DNA of 64,000 nucleotides from the NCBI GenBank assembly GCA_944990035.1, contig CALYLX010000008.1, positions 558,001-622,000 on the forward strand, in the 5' to 3' direction. This document shows, piece by piece, positions 1 to 12,542 of this stretch. How positions within the stretch are numbered: the stretch's first letter is position 1; each line of letters begins with the position of its first letter. The translations under genes were made by a program, and so were the position numbers. Below the pieces are notes generated by a model. That model worked only from the letters and a program-made list of their open reading frames with translations. It had not been told where the DNA came from and made no database searches. Source of the DNA: Clitopilus passeckerianus (lineage: Eukaryota; Basidiomycota; Agaricomycetes; Agaricales; Entolomataceae).

Positions 1-2262
1 TTAATCAAGTCTTCCTTCATCTTATCTCGAGGTTCAATTTTGCATGCGAACGGAAGTGGAAGAGTCTCAAGAGAAACCTGTCAGAATAAAGTGATCGTTA
101 GCCTCGGCAGCCGTATGTTGGGAAAATGATAAGCGACTATACGCACCGACTTGTCGTAACAGTCCTCCATGTTCATATTCTTCACAGTGTCCTTGTTTGA
201 AGAATCTGGGTAAAAATTGAATGCCCAACAGAGCCTCATGATGAAGAGACCCTGTTCCAGTTCATATCAGCAAATTTCCTCGACCCGGAAGAACAGCTAA
301 CATACAGTTGATCTTTTCGCGAGCTTATCGCCTGGGCAGACTCTCTGAACAGACAGTAAATGATGAGGTACCGAGTGAAGGATAGGATGAGACTCACACG
401 TCCAGCACCGAAAAGGAAATCGGGATTGACGTCTTCAGATAAGCCTGGCTTCGTGCCGTTTGGCGACAAGAAATAGCGTTCAGGCTTGAAGGCCTCAGGT
501 TCGTCGAAGAGCTCTGGAGGTTAGTGTCGTCAGAAACACGCAGTTAATCGAGTTGCGATCAGGGACTTACCGGGGTCGTGGCCCATTCCCCCTAGAGATT
601 GGTGAGTTCGACGCTGATAAATGTGAGAGATAATCAACTCACAGATGTTCATGAAGATCATACTTCCCTCTGGTAGTACGTAACCGCCATACTAGAAAGC
701 CCGTCAGTGTCCGCAAATCACGATAAGATACCACGTTCGTGAACTCACAGACAAGCTCTCCCGCGAGACGTGGGGAAGGGCTACAGGGCCGACTGGCCGA
801 ATCCGAAGGACCTAAGCCACGCGTTTGAGAACAATGGAACTGACAGATGCCTTTCCGTGTGACTCACCTCCTGTAGGAACGCCTTGAGATAAGGCAACCG
901 CTCTAAATCATTGAAGCACGGCATGGTTTCGGTCCCCAAAACATTATCCAGCTCGTCCTGTATCTTGCGCTGGCAGTCCGGGTGGGCGATAAGAGCAAGA
1001 ATACACGATTCGATGTACGATATCGTGGTCTTCGCGCCGGCATCCAAGAAGCCACCGCTAAGGTTTCTGGAAACGATTGTCAGATCCTCCCTCAGCGTAT
1101 CTGGAGAGGATTTACGTACGATAACTCAATCCAGCTACGACCATCCGGGTGGTCAATCACGGACTCTGCAAAACATCCGGTCCTGACACCGGAATCCATC
1201 GCCTTCTTGGCACCGTCCAAGAGAGAATTGTAGACACCATTACGAAAATCCTTGAATTCGTCCACAATAGTCTTCCAGCCGGCCCCGGGGAAACCGCGAG
1301 GAATGTAGTCTAAGAAGGGGAAAGCGTCGACCGCTGCACCATTGTGAGCGATTTGACCAATTCTGGTGGCAGCTTCGTATGCATTCTCGATAATTGTGCC
1401 ATAGTAACTCTCGCAGCGTGGCTGGCCATACACAATGTGTAGGAGCAGCGACATCATAGCGCGCCTAATATGGATCGGCCGATTCTATCGTTGGTTCGTC
1501 AGTTAAGGACATCACTAACCAGAAGATTCGTCGAACTGACAGGAGCGTCCATCAATAGATCGCGCATGAGGTTCACAGATTCCTCTTCTTGTCGCGCTAT
1601 GTAGCCACTCAAGGCACTTGGCGTTAGGTAATTGTGGATACCTTTGCGACCAGTCTTCCATACAGAAGTGTCTGAAAAAATGCGTTATCAGGAAGTGTTT
1701 AACGGTGTAGAGAAATGACATACCCATGCTTTCCACCGTGAGATTCAAGCCTTCAGTATACCGGGCAATCATGGGCGAAAATGGCCGGTCTGAGACATCC
1801 TCAAGTCAATTCCGGTACGATTGGGCTGAACTGGAAGAAACCAACCTCCTGTGATATTACCCTGCTTGTCAAGAATAGTCCGAACAGCCTTTGGACTGTT
1901 CAAAACAATCACAGTGCGATTCATCAATTTGAGCTAGAAACCATGAGAAGTTTATTATTTCTATCGTTCTGCACGACTCACAGAGTACACTTCGCCATAC
2001 TCCCTGGCCCACTGTGTCAATCTGGGGTAAATTAGCTTTAGGTGGCCGAGTTCAGGATGGGCAAAACATACTGCATTGGAAGCCACATCTTCGTCATGAG
2101 ATGAGCATTTCCGAGAACAGGCTTGGTAGGTGGCCCGGGAGGCAAGAAGTTCTCCCTGGAGCCTAGCTGAAGGAGCTTATAGACGGCAACAGCGGATCCT
2201 GCAGCAGCAGCCACGATCACGGGATCCAAGTTCGCAACAGACGGGAGGTCAACGGACAGCAT
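1..2262 (-). CDS. Cytochrome P450 monooxygenase, tandem copy 1 (C-terminus runs off the left edge)
   Basis: This is a haem-thiolate monooxygenase, expected to be anchored in the ER membrane. The N-terminus has a hydrophobic segment and then the proline hinge [13 protein letters not shown]. Next come the C-helix region ([13 protein letters not shown]), an I-helix reading [14 protein letters not shown] (about 1040), the ExxR motif split by an intron (QE | VLRIRP, about 870-920) and the haem loop FLFGAGR | RVCPGDKLA (intron at about 345-400). About ten introns of 45-60 nt are needed, and the exons join in frame. I chose the ATG at 2262 (MLSVDLPS) because it aligns with copy 2; an in-frame ATG at 2322 is possible. 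The last codons lie beyond base 1. The acidic residue normally before the I-helix threonine is replaced by lysine. The substrate is unknown; the closest known types are fungal OrdA-like P450s. Confidence 0.87.
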
Positions 2263-3152
2263 TGCGTGAATAAAGCTCGAGCGGTGCAAAAGGTGTATGG
2301 TCCCTTCACCAATGTCGAGCACTTCGGGCTCTTAAAGTGGTGGGGACCGAACTGCATGGCGGAGAATCTTGAGTCTGGATGAGCCCACACGACTGTTTGA
2401 GCCAAGTTACGATCGGAGTTGAACTCCATTGTGAATTGAACCAGTTTTCAGAAGATCCTAATCACTGGTTCGCCCCCAGTATCGCCAAGGGGAACGAGGA
2501 GCATTGTCAAATCTAGCCGAGCTTCAAACAGACATCGACGTTGGAAGGAAAGACGGGAAAATTAATTATGATCCCTCTTGGCAAATATCCGAGATCCGAA
2601 ACCCCTTCCGTTTCCTGGAAGGTGCATGTTGCTCCAAGTCGGTACTCGACTGAAAGTTCTTCAGCTCCCTATTCATCGGACGTCTGAACTTTGCAGGGTG
2701 GGTTTCAATTCTGCTCTCAGCATGATAGGCGTCTCCGATCGTGGACTTGCGCAGTCTCAAGGAGCTTTCAGCTGCTTTTCGAGTTAGTCGAATGTCGGCA
2801 CTCGGTCGGACATTATTGCGGTAGTATGGGAGAAACTCCAATACAATGATGCATATCATGCGCCTGTCTCACAAGAGCACTATCTGCGACGCGTACATCT
2901 GCTGTCATGATTGTCAAAAGGAGCTAGAAAGGCATAAAAATAAAGTGACAGGCTTCCGAGTATGCCAACAGCTGGGCGCTCCGTATCTATCATTCTAATC
3001 GTTCACACCGTTCACACCCAGGTTCAGGATGAGAAAGAATCGCATGAACTCTGAGTATCTCAGCATCTATACTGTACACCCCAAACTATGCACAGCCAAA
3101 AAAGATAATGCAATTTCCAGAAATCTAGAGTACAACCCGGCAATCCCCCTAT
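2263..3152. other. Intergenic stretch between the two tandem P450 genes
   Basis: This is about 0.9 kb with only short unsupported reading frames. It must hold the promoter of P450 copy 1 and the terminator of copy 2. A short direct repeat of CGTTCACAC lies near 3000. I see no further gene. Confidence 0.5.
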
Positions 3153-5381
3153 CTAATAGTCTGCAACATCGTGGATCACCTGCACAACTGACTGACTACG
3201 TGGAACCATCTCGCATTCAAACGGTTTTGGCATCGACACCGGACCCTGTAGTACACAACTGAGAAATTGGTTCTCCTGACACACGTAATAAAACACTCAC
3301 GGGTACAACAACGTCGTCCTTCATTGACTTGGGGCTATTAGGCAGGGGCTTGATGTCGAATCCCCAGATGATGTTCAGAGATACAGTACGCTATCAGAAC
3401 ATCAGCTATCCGTTGTCATTGAGGTCATGAGTGTGGTGTACCTTGAAAATTTCAGCCATCTTGAGTCCAGGACAGAGCCTACGACCAGCGCCGAAAGTGA
3501 ACGTATGACGGTACCCAGTCAGGTCGACGCCTGGTTTTGTCCCAAATTCAGACTCCATGTACCGTTCGGGGCGGAAATCGTCTGGGGCATCGAAAACCTC
3601 TGCAAAAAGGCTTCAGTTTGGTTCCACAATCAGCAATACAAGAGGTCACTCACTTGGGTCTCGTTGGATGCCATCTATCACAATTCAGAATTAGTATGTC
3701 AGAAAAGAGACAGAAGGGTAGCACTTACAAAGGTTCATCACGATGACAGTACCCTTCGGGATGAAGTAGCCATTGTACTAAGGGGGTTTTGTCAGCTCCA
3801 TCACCTAGAGCGAGGAAAAGGGTCAATTACCTCGAAATCCTCGGTTGAGTAGTGAGGCGGTACAATGGGACTCGGCGGCCAAATGCGAGTTACCTGCGTG
3901 GATGAAATCAGTTAACTTTCGTGCATCATGTCAAGTCAATCCACAAACCTCTCTGACAACGCAATTGAAATATTTCATCTTCAATGCATCTTCATACGTT
4001 GGCAACCGCGAGTCGTATTCATCACCCATGACCTCCTTCAGCTCGTCACGAATCTTCTGCTGGCATTCGGGGTGCATCGTCATCATGAGCACGAAGACGC
4101 GAGTGAACATAGCGAGAGTATCAGTTCCGCCGTCGATCATGACGCCTCCGTGATAGCTGCAGAGGGTAAGTTAATATGTGGTGGTTCTGGGCAAAGTAGA
4201 GACTAACGCAATAAGATCCCTATCCTTGAATCCGAACTCGTCTTTCCTCTGAAGAATGGTCTGCATGTGAGACCCGTCAAAGATGCCCGCTTCCATTCTC
4301 TTCTCAACCCTTCCGAGGAAGTCGTTGAAAATACCGAGTTGCTTGTCCTTGATGCCTTGCGCCATGACCCTCCAGCCGGCCAGACTATCAGGAAGCCATT
4401 TGGCGAGCCAAGGAATCAGAGCGGTGAAGTGAACACCTCGGAGACCCATCATGTTTTCAAAGTCGTGGAGATACTCTTCGTGGTAGGGAATGAATGGGTC
4501 TGAGGAGGTGAGGACGCGTTCTCCGTAAGCGATAGCGACAATGCTGGACATGCTGGTGCGGACGAGATGCCTGAAGAATTCCTGTAAAGTACCTTTGTCA
4601 GAAGAGCTACTAGTGCTACTCGACATACCCTACCTTAGGTTCGGCCAAAAGCTCCTTCATGAGCACGATTGTCTCCGTCTCAATGTTCTCTGCATATCGA
4701 TCAATACTGTCGTTACTTATGAGCAGCTTGAAGGCCTTGTGGTTGATCCGGAAATCGTCAGATTCTAGGATAGAGTCAGTAAGCTAAAAAGCCACCATGT
4801 ACGAAATGCTTGACCTACTGTAGGAGGCGATAGGGAGAAAACGGTCATCTTTGATAGGAGCAGGGAGGAAACCAGTCGGTCGTTCAGCAGTCTTAGCATT
4901 CAACTTGTCAAGAATGCCAGTAACAGAGGCCGAGTCTGTTAGGACGATAACGTTTTTGAAGAAGATCTTCAACTGTGTGGCAGAAACGTCATGAACATTG
5001 AGAAATGCGATATATCGTCAATACTCACACTGTATATTCCTCCATATTCTTGTGCCCATCTGCTGAGCCTAGAAAACGTGGTCACTTATCGTCAATGAAG
5101 GTCCGGCCATGGGCCACCTACTGAAGGTGCATGTCGTCCATTGCCGGCATCTGGTGGAGATTACCCAAGACTGGCTTCGTTGGTGGTCCAGGAGGTAACG
5201 TCTTCTCCCTCGACCCCATACGAAGCAGCTTGTAGACCAAGTAGCATGCCAGAGGAATGGCCACAGATGCAATCATGTTGCTCTCAAGCAGAGCAGCCTT
5301 GACTTCGGAAAGACTCATAGTCGTTCGGAAGTCTAGACCCTGTGGGAAATGGGCCCATTCTTTGAGTTGACTGATATCCAT
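3153..5381 (-). CDS. Cytochrome P450 monooxygenase, tandem copy 2
   Basis: This is a complete P450 arranged head to tail with copy 1 and clearly its paralogue. Both share the membrane segment plus [24 protein letters not shown] hinge. The I-helix [12 protein letters not shown] (about 4130) keeps the usual acid-threonine pair. ExxR is REVTR, split by an intron near 3900, and the haem loop is [12 protein letters not shown] at about 3480-3510. The C-terminal exons ([10 protein letters not shown]) end at a TAG at 3153-3155. The ATG at 5381 opens [12 protein letters not shown]; a second in-frame ATG at 5318 aligns with the start of copy 1, so the first 21 residues are less certain. Exon joins were inferred from splice signals and motifs. 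The substrate is unknown. Neighbouring reductase and oxidase genes suggest a role in a multi-step oxidation pathway, which is inference only. Confidence 0.88.
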
Positions 5382-5962
5382 GGTTCAGCACGCTTGGCAA
5401 GATCTTGAAGTTCCCGGGTTACACGCCGTTATCATGCTGCCCTATACTTATGAGGGCTCAATAAGGTTCGGTCGAAAACGCCAATGGTTTGCCTGTCAGA
5501 ATCCACACGGTTTGCTAATCAAAGGGTCCTGCCTAATGGAGAGTGTTAATTTTTGATCCAACTCTGCGCCGCCATCAAACGAGTGCTCGCTTCCTCGAGA
5601 GCATGGGTTTTGGCATTTTGCCTCCGGTGGCGACGGTCCTGCTTATCCATGGGCCGCCGGGAGATTTACTTGGCTTGGCTCGGTTAGATAACTTGACTGG
5701 TTCATTGTTATCCATCAGAGCGGTAGACTGACAGTGGCAAAACATTAACAGGCAAAACATGGTGATTCCACGGCTTGTTCCATGGGAGAAAGGTTTGGAG
5801 CGGTGTGGTACGTATCTTCACCATAATTTCATACCCCACGCGATCCCGTTCAGGAAAAATGAAGCACTTGGGTCGTAAATCTCCGCTCTCTACGTGGTTT
5901 TGCGAAGTCATAAGGAGCGGTGGAACCCCTACACCGAAACCAAGCAATACACAGCAGTGACC
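5382..5962. other. Divergent intergenic region between P450 copy 2 and the SDR gene
   Basis: This 580-base region sits between two divergently transcribed genes, so both promoters should be here. Short open frames occur on both strands, but none resembles a protein or has splice support. Confidence 0.5.
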
Positions 5963-6907
5963 ATGGAAGGCAAGGTAATGCTCCATTCTTTCGGTCATTG
6001 CATGAAAATCTTGCTAACCATCAGAATCACATAGATCGCAATCGTTACTGGCGCATCCAATGGTATTGGACTCGCCACCGTCAATCTCCTCCTCGCAGCA
6101 GGAGCGTCTGTCTTTGGTGTAGACCTCGCTCCAGCACCGCCCTCGGTGACCTCCGAGAAATTCAAATTCCTACAACTCAACATCTGCGACAAGGATGCAC
6201 CCGCTAGGATCGTATCCGGCTCCAAAGAGGCCTTTGGCATCGAGAGGATTGATGCCCTCTTGAATGTCGCTGGTATTTCGGACTACTTCCAGACTGCGTT
6301 GACCTTCGAGGACGATGTATGGGACCGAGTCCTCGATGTCAACCTGGCTGCACAAGTGAGGTTGATGAGAGAGGTATTAAAGGTCATGAAGGTGCAGAAA
6401 TCGGGGAGTATCGTGAATGTCGTCAGCAAGCTGGCCCTCAGCGGTGCTTGTGGTGGTGTTGCATACGTTGCGAGTAAACATGCCTTGGTAAGAGGACGTC
6501 TGGCTTCCAGCAGTGCACTCGCTAATGCTAACAATGTGCTTCTGCAGCTTGGCGTGACGAAGAACACAGCCTGGATGTTCAAGGATGACGGCATTCGATG
6601 CAATGCAGTCGCACCTGGTTCGACTGACACCAACATCCGAAACACGACAGACCCGTCCAAAATAGATTACGACGCCTTCTCTCGAGCCATGTGAGTATTT
6701 TTTGAAGACTTTCTGGGTGTCGTTCGTTCTCTGATGAAAGAACTTGGGATAAGGCCTGTTATCGGCGTACACTGCAACTTGCAAACAGGTGAGGGCATGA
6801 TGAGCCCTGAGCCTGCAGCCCAAGCGATCTTCTTCCTAGCTTCAGACTTGAGTAAGGGCACGAACGGTGTCGTTATTCCAGTTGATAACGGGTGGAGTGT
6901 CATCTAG
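5963..6907 (+). CDS. Short-chain dehydrogenase/reductase (SDR)
   Basis: This is an NAD(P)-dependent oxidoreductase of the classical SDR fold, about 255 residues. A four-codon first exon (MEGK) is spliced to IAIVTGASNGIG, giving the TGxxxGxG cofactor motif. The central part has LLNVAG and the catalytic YVASK motif. An intron follows YVASKHAL, and another splits the methionine after DAFSRA (donor GTGAGT at about 6692, acceptor GGATAAG). The last exon carries the family ending FLASDLSKGTNG...VDNGWSVI and stops at 6905-6907. All three introns join in frame. The gene is convergent with the PUA-like gene, with only about 50 bases between their stops. Whether it uses a fungal secondary metabolite or a sugar or alcohol cannot be told from sequence. 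Confidence 0.9.
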
Positions 6908-6959
6908 ATTATATAGGTTATACAGGCCAGCATTAGGCGGCTTCGAGTTTTGTGCAAAT

Positions 6960-7682
6960 CTAGCCAGTATTACCTCTGCAGAAGAATGTGCTTTAGAATC
7001 AGCCTCGTGAACCTCTGAACCCAAGGAAAGAAACATACCCTTCGTTTCGTCGTCGCAACCTCGCCTTCGTCATCCGCATACCTTTTCCCTACCAGATCCA
7101 CATCCATTTCATCTCCCGATCTCGACCTAATCATCCCAACCAGACTCCCAAGCCCTGACCTATCCACAACACGCTCAGAATCATCAGCCCTCCAATCAAC
7201 CTCCTCAAGCATCATCTCCGGGACATGTTCCATATCCCTAGGCGCCTTCGTTACGCCATATCTTGCTCCCAACACCCCATGTGTAAGAGGGGAGCGTAAG
7301 CGATAGATGGTGCGTATAAAGTACGCGTATTCTTGAGAGTGTCCATCACCGGACGAAGAGCGCAGTATACCGGGTTCGATTTCAGCGACATAGGTGATAT
7401 TTGAGTATAGCCCGAGGGAGGTGTAGTACCAAATCCTTTCCACAGGAGTGGGTAGCTGGAAAGGCAGAAGTTGGTACTTGACTTCGCCGAGCACGATTTG
7501 CTCGGTTTGAGTTTCCTAGAACATTCTAGCTGTCAGACCTACAAGTCAAGGTTGTATAGACCTAGGTAGGGTGGACATACTGATACAGCGATTATGACAT
7601 CTTTCCCTCCAACGCCTCCTTCAGACGAGGTCCAAGCGAAAGCCATGGTGGTTCTCGGAGGAGATGCCCAGGCAAATGCCAT
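6960..7682 (-). CDS. PUA/EVE-like fold protein of unknown role
   Basis: This small protein of about 200 residues resembles fungal PUA-like (ASCH/EVE superfamily) proteins. Visible signatures are VERIWYYT, ITYVAEIEPG and YGVTKAPRDMEHVPE. Such folds usually bind RNA or modified bases, but no function is shown here. The short first exon MAFAWTSSEGG (ATG 7646) joins ETQTEQIVLGEVKY across an intron with donor GTATGT. An in-frame ATG at 7682 adds a near copy of the same start (MAFAWASPPRTT), so either could be used. The 3' end is uncertain: the frame after TTKRR can read through, or an intron from GTATGT to TGCAG gives the stop at 6960-6962 that I prefer. An acidic, arginine-containing linker precedes the end. 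Confidence 0.65.
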
Positions 7683-7963
7683 GATCGCTCATGGCAAGAA
7701 GTTGATGTTCCGAGCCTGTCAAGCATTGTTGAGTTTTGATGATTGCTTAAGAGGAAACGAGTAAGCAGAGAGGCGCCCGTAGAGGCGCACGAGTTGGCTT
7801 CTGGAGTTTAGGACGTTAGTCCTTCCTCGTGGTGCTCTCCGTGCGATCAAGCCAACGTAGGAAAACATAGGAAAGTGTTCCCAAGTGACATCACGATCAA
7901 GAGGTATTGATATTGAGATACGAAAACATTTATGAGTCCCCGTACTCCTATACCCCTGCCTTT

Positions 7964-9543
7964 TCACTCTTTAGCCACCAAGATGACCGCCTTACCCTTA
8001 TTTTCGCCCTTCAATACCGCCAACATGACATCCCCAACCATATCTAGGCCCTCATATACGTCTTCGGTTAACTTGAGTTCACCAGAGCCAATTTGAGCGG
8101 GTACAGTTGCGTAGAATTCTTCTGCATATTTGTGTTCCAAGGAGCTGACGATGAATCCGGACATGGTAATCTCTTTGCCAACGATCAACATGAGGTTCTG
8201 AGGGGCCAGCCTAAGGTCAGGAACTCAGGACGGCCACGCAAGCAGGACACACCTTAATAGGCGTTCCGTTGCCATTATAGCCTGAAATCATTCCGCATTC
8301 CTAAAAGTGCCCCCCGTTAGTTTAGTTTTCAATGCGCGAGAACGAACTTACGATGAAACGAGCCTTTCGGCTGGCAGCGTCAAGAGCGGCTTCAAGTGTT
8401 TCTCCGCCAACATTGTCCCAGTATCTATAGCCAAAGGTCATTGTAAACTCATGTTCCCTTCATGCGGGGAGAGACGTACACATCAATAGGACTCTCCTTG
8501 GCCAGAACTTCAGCGGTTTTGGTCGTCTTATAGTTGAAGGCGACATCGGCGCCAATGGATTTCATGAACTCAACTTTGGCCTCCGAGCCAGCGGATGCGA
8601 TGACTTTTAGCCCATCACGCTTGGCTAGCTGGATGACCATGCTGTATAGACAGGCGGGTGAGATAAAGACGCCTTGACAAGGGAGGACACCTACGAGCCA
8701 ACGGGGCCTCCGCCTGCAGTCACGAATGCAGTTTCTCCCTTCAAATCTGTTAGACGGGGCAATAAACTGGGAATCATTTTGCAAACCTTCTTTGCTTTTG
8801 AAAACTCCTTCCATGCGTAAACGGCCGTTTTACCTTGCAGGTTTGTTAGTTATTGACAAAAGTTCAAGTGAACACAAATATCTTTCTTTACCTGGCATTC
8901 CTGCAGCTCCAATGTAAGTCGACCAAGACAAACCCTCCTTGTTCTCAAGAACTTTGTAGCCATTAGAAGATGCGATGACGTTGTATTCCTGATGCTCTAG
9001 TATCTTACGATTAGCCATGTTCTTGAATCTTGGCTTGATAGAGAAAGAGCAACATACGGAAGACACCATATACATGATCTCCGGCTTTGACTTTCTCATT
9101 CTCGGAGCGAAGAACTACTCCGACACCATGGCTGTACAATCTGAAGATGCCGGTGTTGGAATTATCATAACATTCCGAACGCAAACGCAAATCTCACGGT
9201 TTGCCGAGAGGGAAGGGTGGCTAGACCCCAATAAACCAGTGAGAATTATGACACACCTCAAAGAACTATCACTTACCGAGTAGCTGGACTTCTCAGGTGA
9301 GCGCATTTTCCTTCGCAGGTAGGGATCGATGGACAGGACCAAGGTCTTGACCAGGAACCCTCCATTGAGCGGCACATGATCGGTGTCGATGGTCTGCGAG
9401 TCGTCGTATACGATCGTCTCTCCAGGTACAGGATATCCTGCGGTGAAAATATTGGTGAGTAAAATGGGTTTGCAAAGCCAAACCAGATTCAAACCTGTTG
9501 GGACCTTATTAAACTTGGCGCTTCCGTTTCTGATCACTGGCAT
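7964..9543 (-). CDS. NADP-dependent MDR-family oxidoreductase (alkenal/enone double-bond reductase-like)
   Basis: This medium-chain dehydrogenase/reductase lacks the structural zinc motif and resembles alkenal or prostaglandin reductases. These reduce the C=C bond of enals and enones with NADPH. The first exon MPVIRNGSAKFNKVPTG joins YPVPGETIVYDD. Next come VLSIDPYLRRKMR, the GVGVVLRSENEKVKAGDHVYG strand-loop region, a nucleotide-binding glycine loop (about 8690-8720) with VIQLAKRDGLKVIASAGS, and the C-terminus MVGDVMLAVLKGENKGKAV ending at 7964-7966. At least eight short introns interrupt it, several placed close together between 8200 and 9300. A TATAAAT sequence lies about 70 bases upstream of the ATG (about 9611-9619). 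The physiological substrate is not evident. Confidence 0.85.
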
Positions 9544-10102
9544 ATTTGAAATAAATGGCTTTGTGAGAGGTCAATTCAAGCTCCTTATAACATTTTCGAG
9601 GCTGGGGCTCAGATTTATAGGATCCATAACGCCATCGACCTGCTTACCATATGGCACTGGCGAATAATGACCTCATGACCTCTAGTTGTACCGGTAACCG
9701 GTTATGAATTCGTCGCGATTATTGGTTTAAAGTATCATATGGCACAGGCGCCATTTGCATTGGAGGTCTCCTTGCACGGTGTTCGAAGTCAAAGAGCAAC
9801 GGTAGGCATCTTTCCGAGTCCGAAGCGTGATGTGACCACTATTTGACAGAACCGCCAAAGCCAAACAACGCGTACGCGTCAATTTCTGGACACTGTAAAT
9901 AGCATACGCTCAACTAGAGCAGGTGTTGCGTTTGCCATTGAGCAAAGCCTTCTCGACGCGCACATAGAGCATAAAAGGGATATTATATTGGGGAAGAAAT
10001 AACCACTCAATACAAATAACAAGAAGTCGCACTAGTTATAATCTAAAGGGAGAATAGGGACTTGATAGGGACTCGGAGGCGCAAGTTTGGCCAACTCGGG
10101 AT
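9544..10102. other. Intergenic; promoter of the MDR gene and terminator of the FMO gene
   Basis: No supported reading frame is present. A TATAAAT element on the minus strand (about 9611-9619) is well placed for the MDR gene. The rest is unremarkable. Confidence 0.45.
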
Positions 10103-12542
10103 TTAGTTGGGCAGAGTGGGAACATATCGACCTGAGAACAACCCTTCTTCCTTGGCCTTGATTTCTATTGAAAGCGGGGAATGAGCAATAAGTAGCAGAT
10201 GCGATAAGATAGAAACATACGTAGGGCCAAATGCTTCGAGTTGAAACGACACATAGCAAAGTTGCCTGTAGTGATGAGTGTCAGTATATAGCAACATTTC
10301 AAGAATAATGATTGTCAAGCTCACCAACTGCATTCCACAGATTATCGATCCCGGAATCGGCCCAAATGCCGCTGAACTCGCCCTCCAGAGTGTTGCCCCA
10401 GAAAGGTTTCAGCTGAGCAGAGAGTTCCTCTCCGAGGATTACTTTATTCATTTCACCTCTAGGTCCGAGTCTACCAGAAGCCGGTTAAACAACATGAAAG
10501 CAGAGATAGAATAATGGAGCTCACCCAGTCGCAAAGAGTATGACATCTGCTTGAAGCTCGGAGCCGTCAGCGAACTTAAGCCCAGTCGGGGTGACCCGTT
10601 CAATCGAGCTGCCGGACTTGAGCTTGATCTTACCATCTGCAATCAACTGGCTTGCACCAGCATCTACAGGTATTTAGTTAGAGACTATGCGGGCGAGATG
10701 AGAGGGCGACCTACCGAGATGGAAACCACCGATTCTTTCGCGGACGCTCACCAGTGGGCCTGCGCCGTACATGCCATCATTAAGGCCAAATCCAACTTTG
10801 CGTAGACCATCCAAGAGGTCTCTATCGATGTAAATTGTCAATGGGGATCCGTCGACAAGATCCACAGCAACTTACTTGTCCATCTCGGCAACAGCCTTCA
10901 TAGCCCGTTGGGCAAGCCTTGCTCCCACAGCGAAGGGGAATGCATTCAGGAGCCTATCAGCGATGTCTGTCGGTGGGGCATTCGCGCTGTACAGAGCTAG
11001 AATCACCAAGTCAGATAATTTCAGCGAAGAAATAGAAAGTTGAATTACCTCCAAGCATGACTTTCCCCAAACTCGACGTCCTCACGATATTGGTTGAGCT
11101 CCTTTGATACATCGTCACGTCTGCAAATTATGAATATTAGCAAAATCCAGAGAAGCCGGGATTGAATTACATACCAATACCACTCCAATAGTAATCTTCT
11201 GCGATATCATGAGCAGAGGATCCCGCACCCACAACAACGACCTTCTTTCCGAGGTGATCTGTTGCTTTGTCGTGCTGGGTAGAGTGGAGAATTTGGCCGT
11301 TGAAAGTTTCCTAAAGAAATTATGTCTGCATAAGCAAGCGACGGAGGCAACTGAGTGAAGACCGTTCGTACCATCCCAGGGATAGAGGGGAGTTCAACCT
11401 TCTTATTACCTACCCCGGGGGCAAGGACCAAGTAGGGTAAGGTCAAAGTGGTTGAAGCTGCATCTCCGCGTTTGATACTGATTGTCCATTGACCGGTTGC
11501 TTCGTCCTTTCTGGCGCTTTCGACTGTGGAAGACGTCCAAACATTGAGATCCAGGGCCAGTGCGTAACTTTCAAGCCATTGTCCGAGCTATAAGATGTGT
11601 GAATTCGGAGATTACAAGAATAAGCCACATCCAGCTCACCTTCTTGGCTGGAGTGAAGAGCGGCCACGTCGACGGGTAACTGTATTAGATGAGTCAGAGC
11701 TTGCACCAATGAAAAAGATGATGGACATACGGCATGTATGGCATATGGTCAAAATCTGTAACGGATGTGAGAAATGGACAACGAGAGTGGAGTTTGGACT
11801 CACAAATGGGATCATGTAGACAGAGCGCATCGTAGCGCGTACGCCAGCTATCGCCAATTCGGGCGTTCTTCTCAATAATCAGAGAAGGGACGCCCAAAGC
11901 CTTGAGTCTTGCAGCAACGCATAAGCCGCTTTGGCCTCCCCCGACAATAAGGACTTTAGGTTGTGTTCCCTGGAGTTCGACTTCCTTCGTCCTCTTCTCC
12001 TCCCATTTGCCATGCCAAGGCGAAGAGTCCCGTAGACCATTGATCTGCTCGGGGAATCCCTTCAAGTCCTCGAGATTGGTGAAGACACAGTATCCCTTCC
12101 ATTCATCGGTGGCAGTGGGGACCAGACGAATAATGCCAGAGGCAACGCCAACATCGGTTTCGAAGTCGAAGAAGAATGAGATGAAGGTGAAGTCAGGGAA
12201 GGGGCTTTGTAGACCCAAGTAGTGATCTTCACGAAGCTTGAATGATTTCGGCTTGACTGCTTTGAGACGATCTTCGAGAAACTCGGTGACCTTTGGGAGC
12301 CCGATGAAAGTCCGGAAGTTCCATGTCAAGGCCAGGAGGTCTCGCCAGAAGGAATCCGTAATGAAGAGAGATGCAACTTGTTTGGCATCACCGGACTCCG
12401 CTGCGGATGCAAATGCAGTAAACCAATCCTGGGCGACCTTCTTTACGTCAAGGTCTGCTGGAACGGGCGCTGCACCCAAGCGGTCAAGGGTGGCAAGAGG
12501 AACGCCAAGAAGCTGATCGAGTTGTTCGGGAGTAATCGACAT
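10103..12542 (-). CDS. Flavin-containing monooxygenase with NTF2-like N-terminal domain
   Basis: This is an FAD/NADPH-dependent monooxygenase of the FMO/Baeyer-Villiger type. The first ~190 residues (from MSITPEQLDQLLGVP) look like an NTF2/SnoaL-like domain (AQDWFTAFASA, FRTFIGLPKVTEFL). The FAD Rossmann motif VLIVGGGQSGL follows, then IGDSWRTRYDALCLHDP. A second dinucleotide-binding motif (KKVVVVGAGSSAHDIA, about 11200-11250) and the late ILFATG motif are also visible. The final exons read NLWNAVG | NFAMCRFNSKHLAL | QIKAKEEGLFSGRY and end at 10103-10105. I start at the ATG at 12542; an upstream frame extension exists but is not needed. A TTTAAA-containing element lies about 50 bases upstream. 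The substrate is unknown, and these proteins are common in basidiomycetes. Confidence 0.9.

Noticed and set aside
5543..5760. Short frames on both strands between P450 copy 2 and the SDR gene, briefly considered as a transposon fragment
   Set aside because: No terminal repeats, target duplications or transposase motifs are visible.
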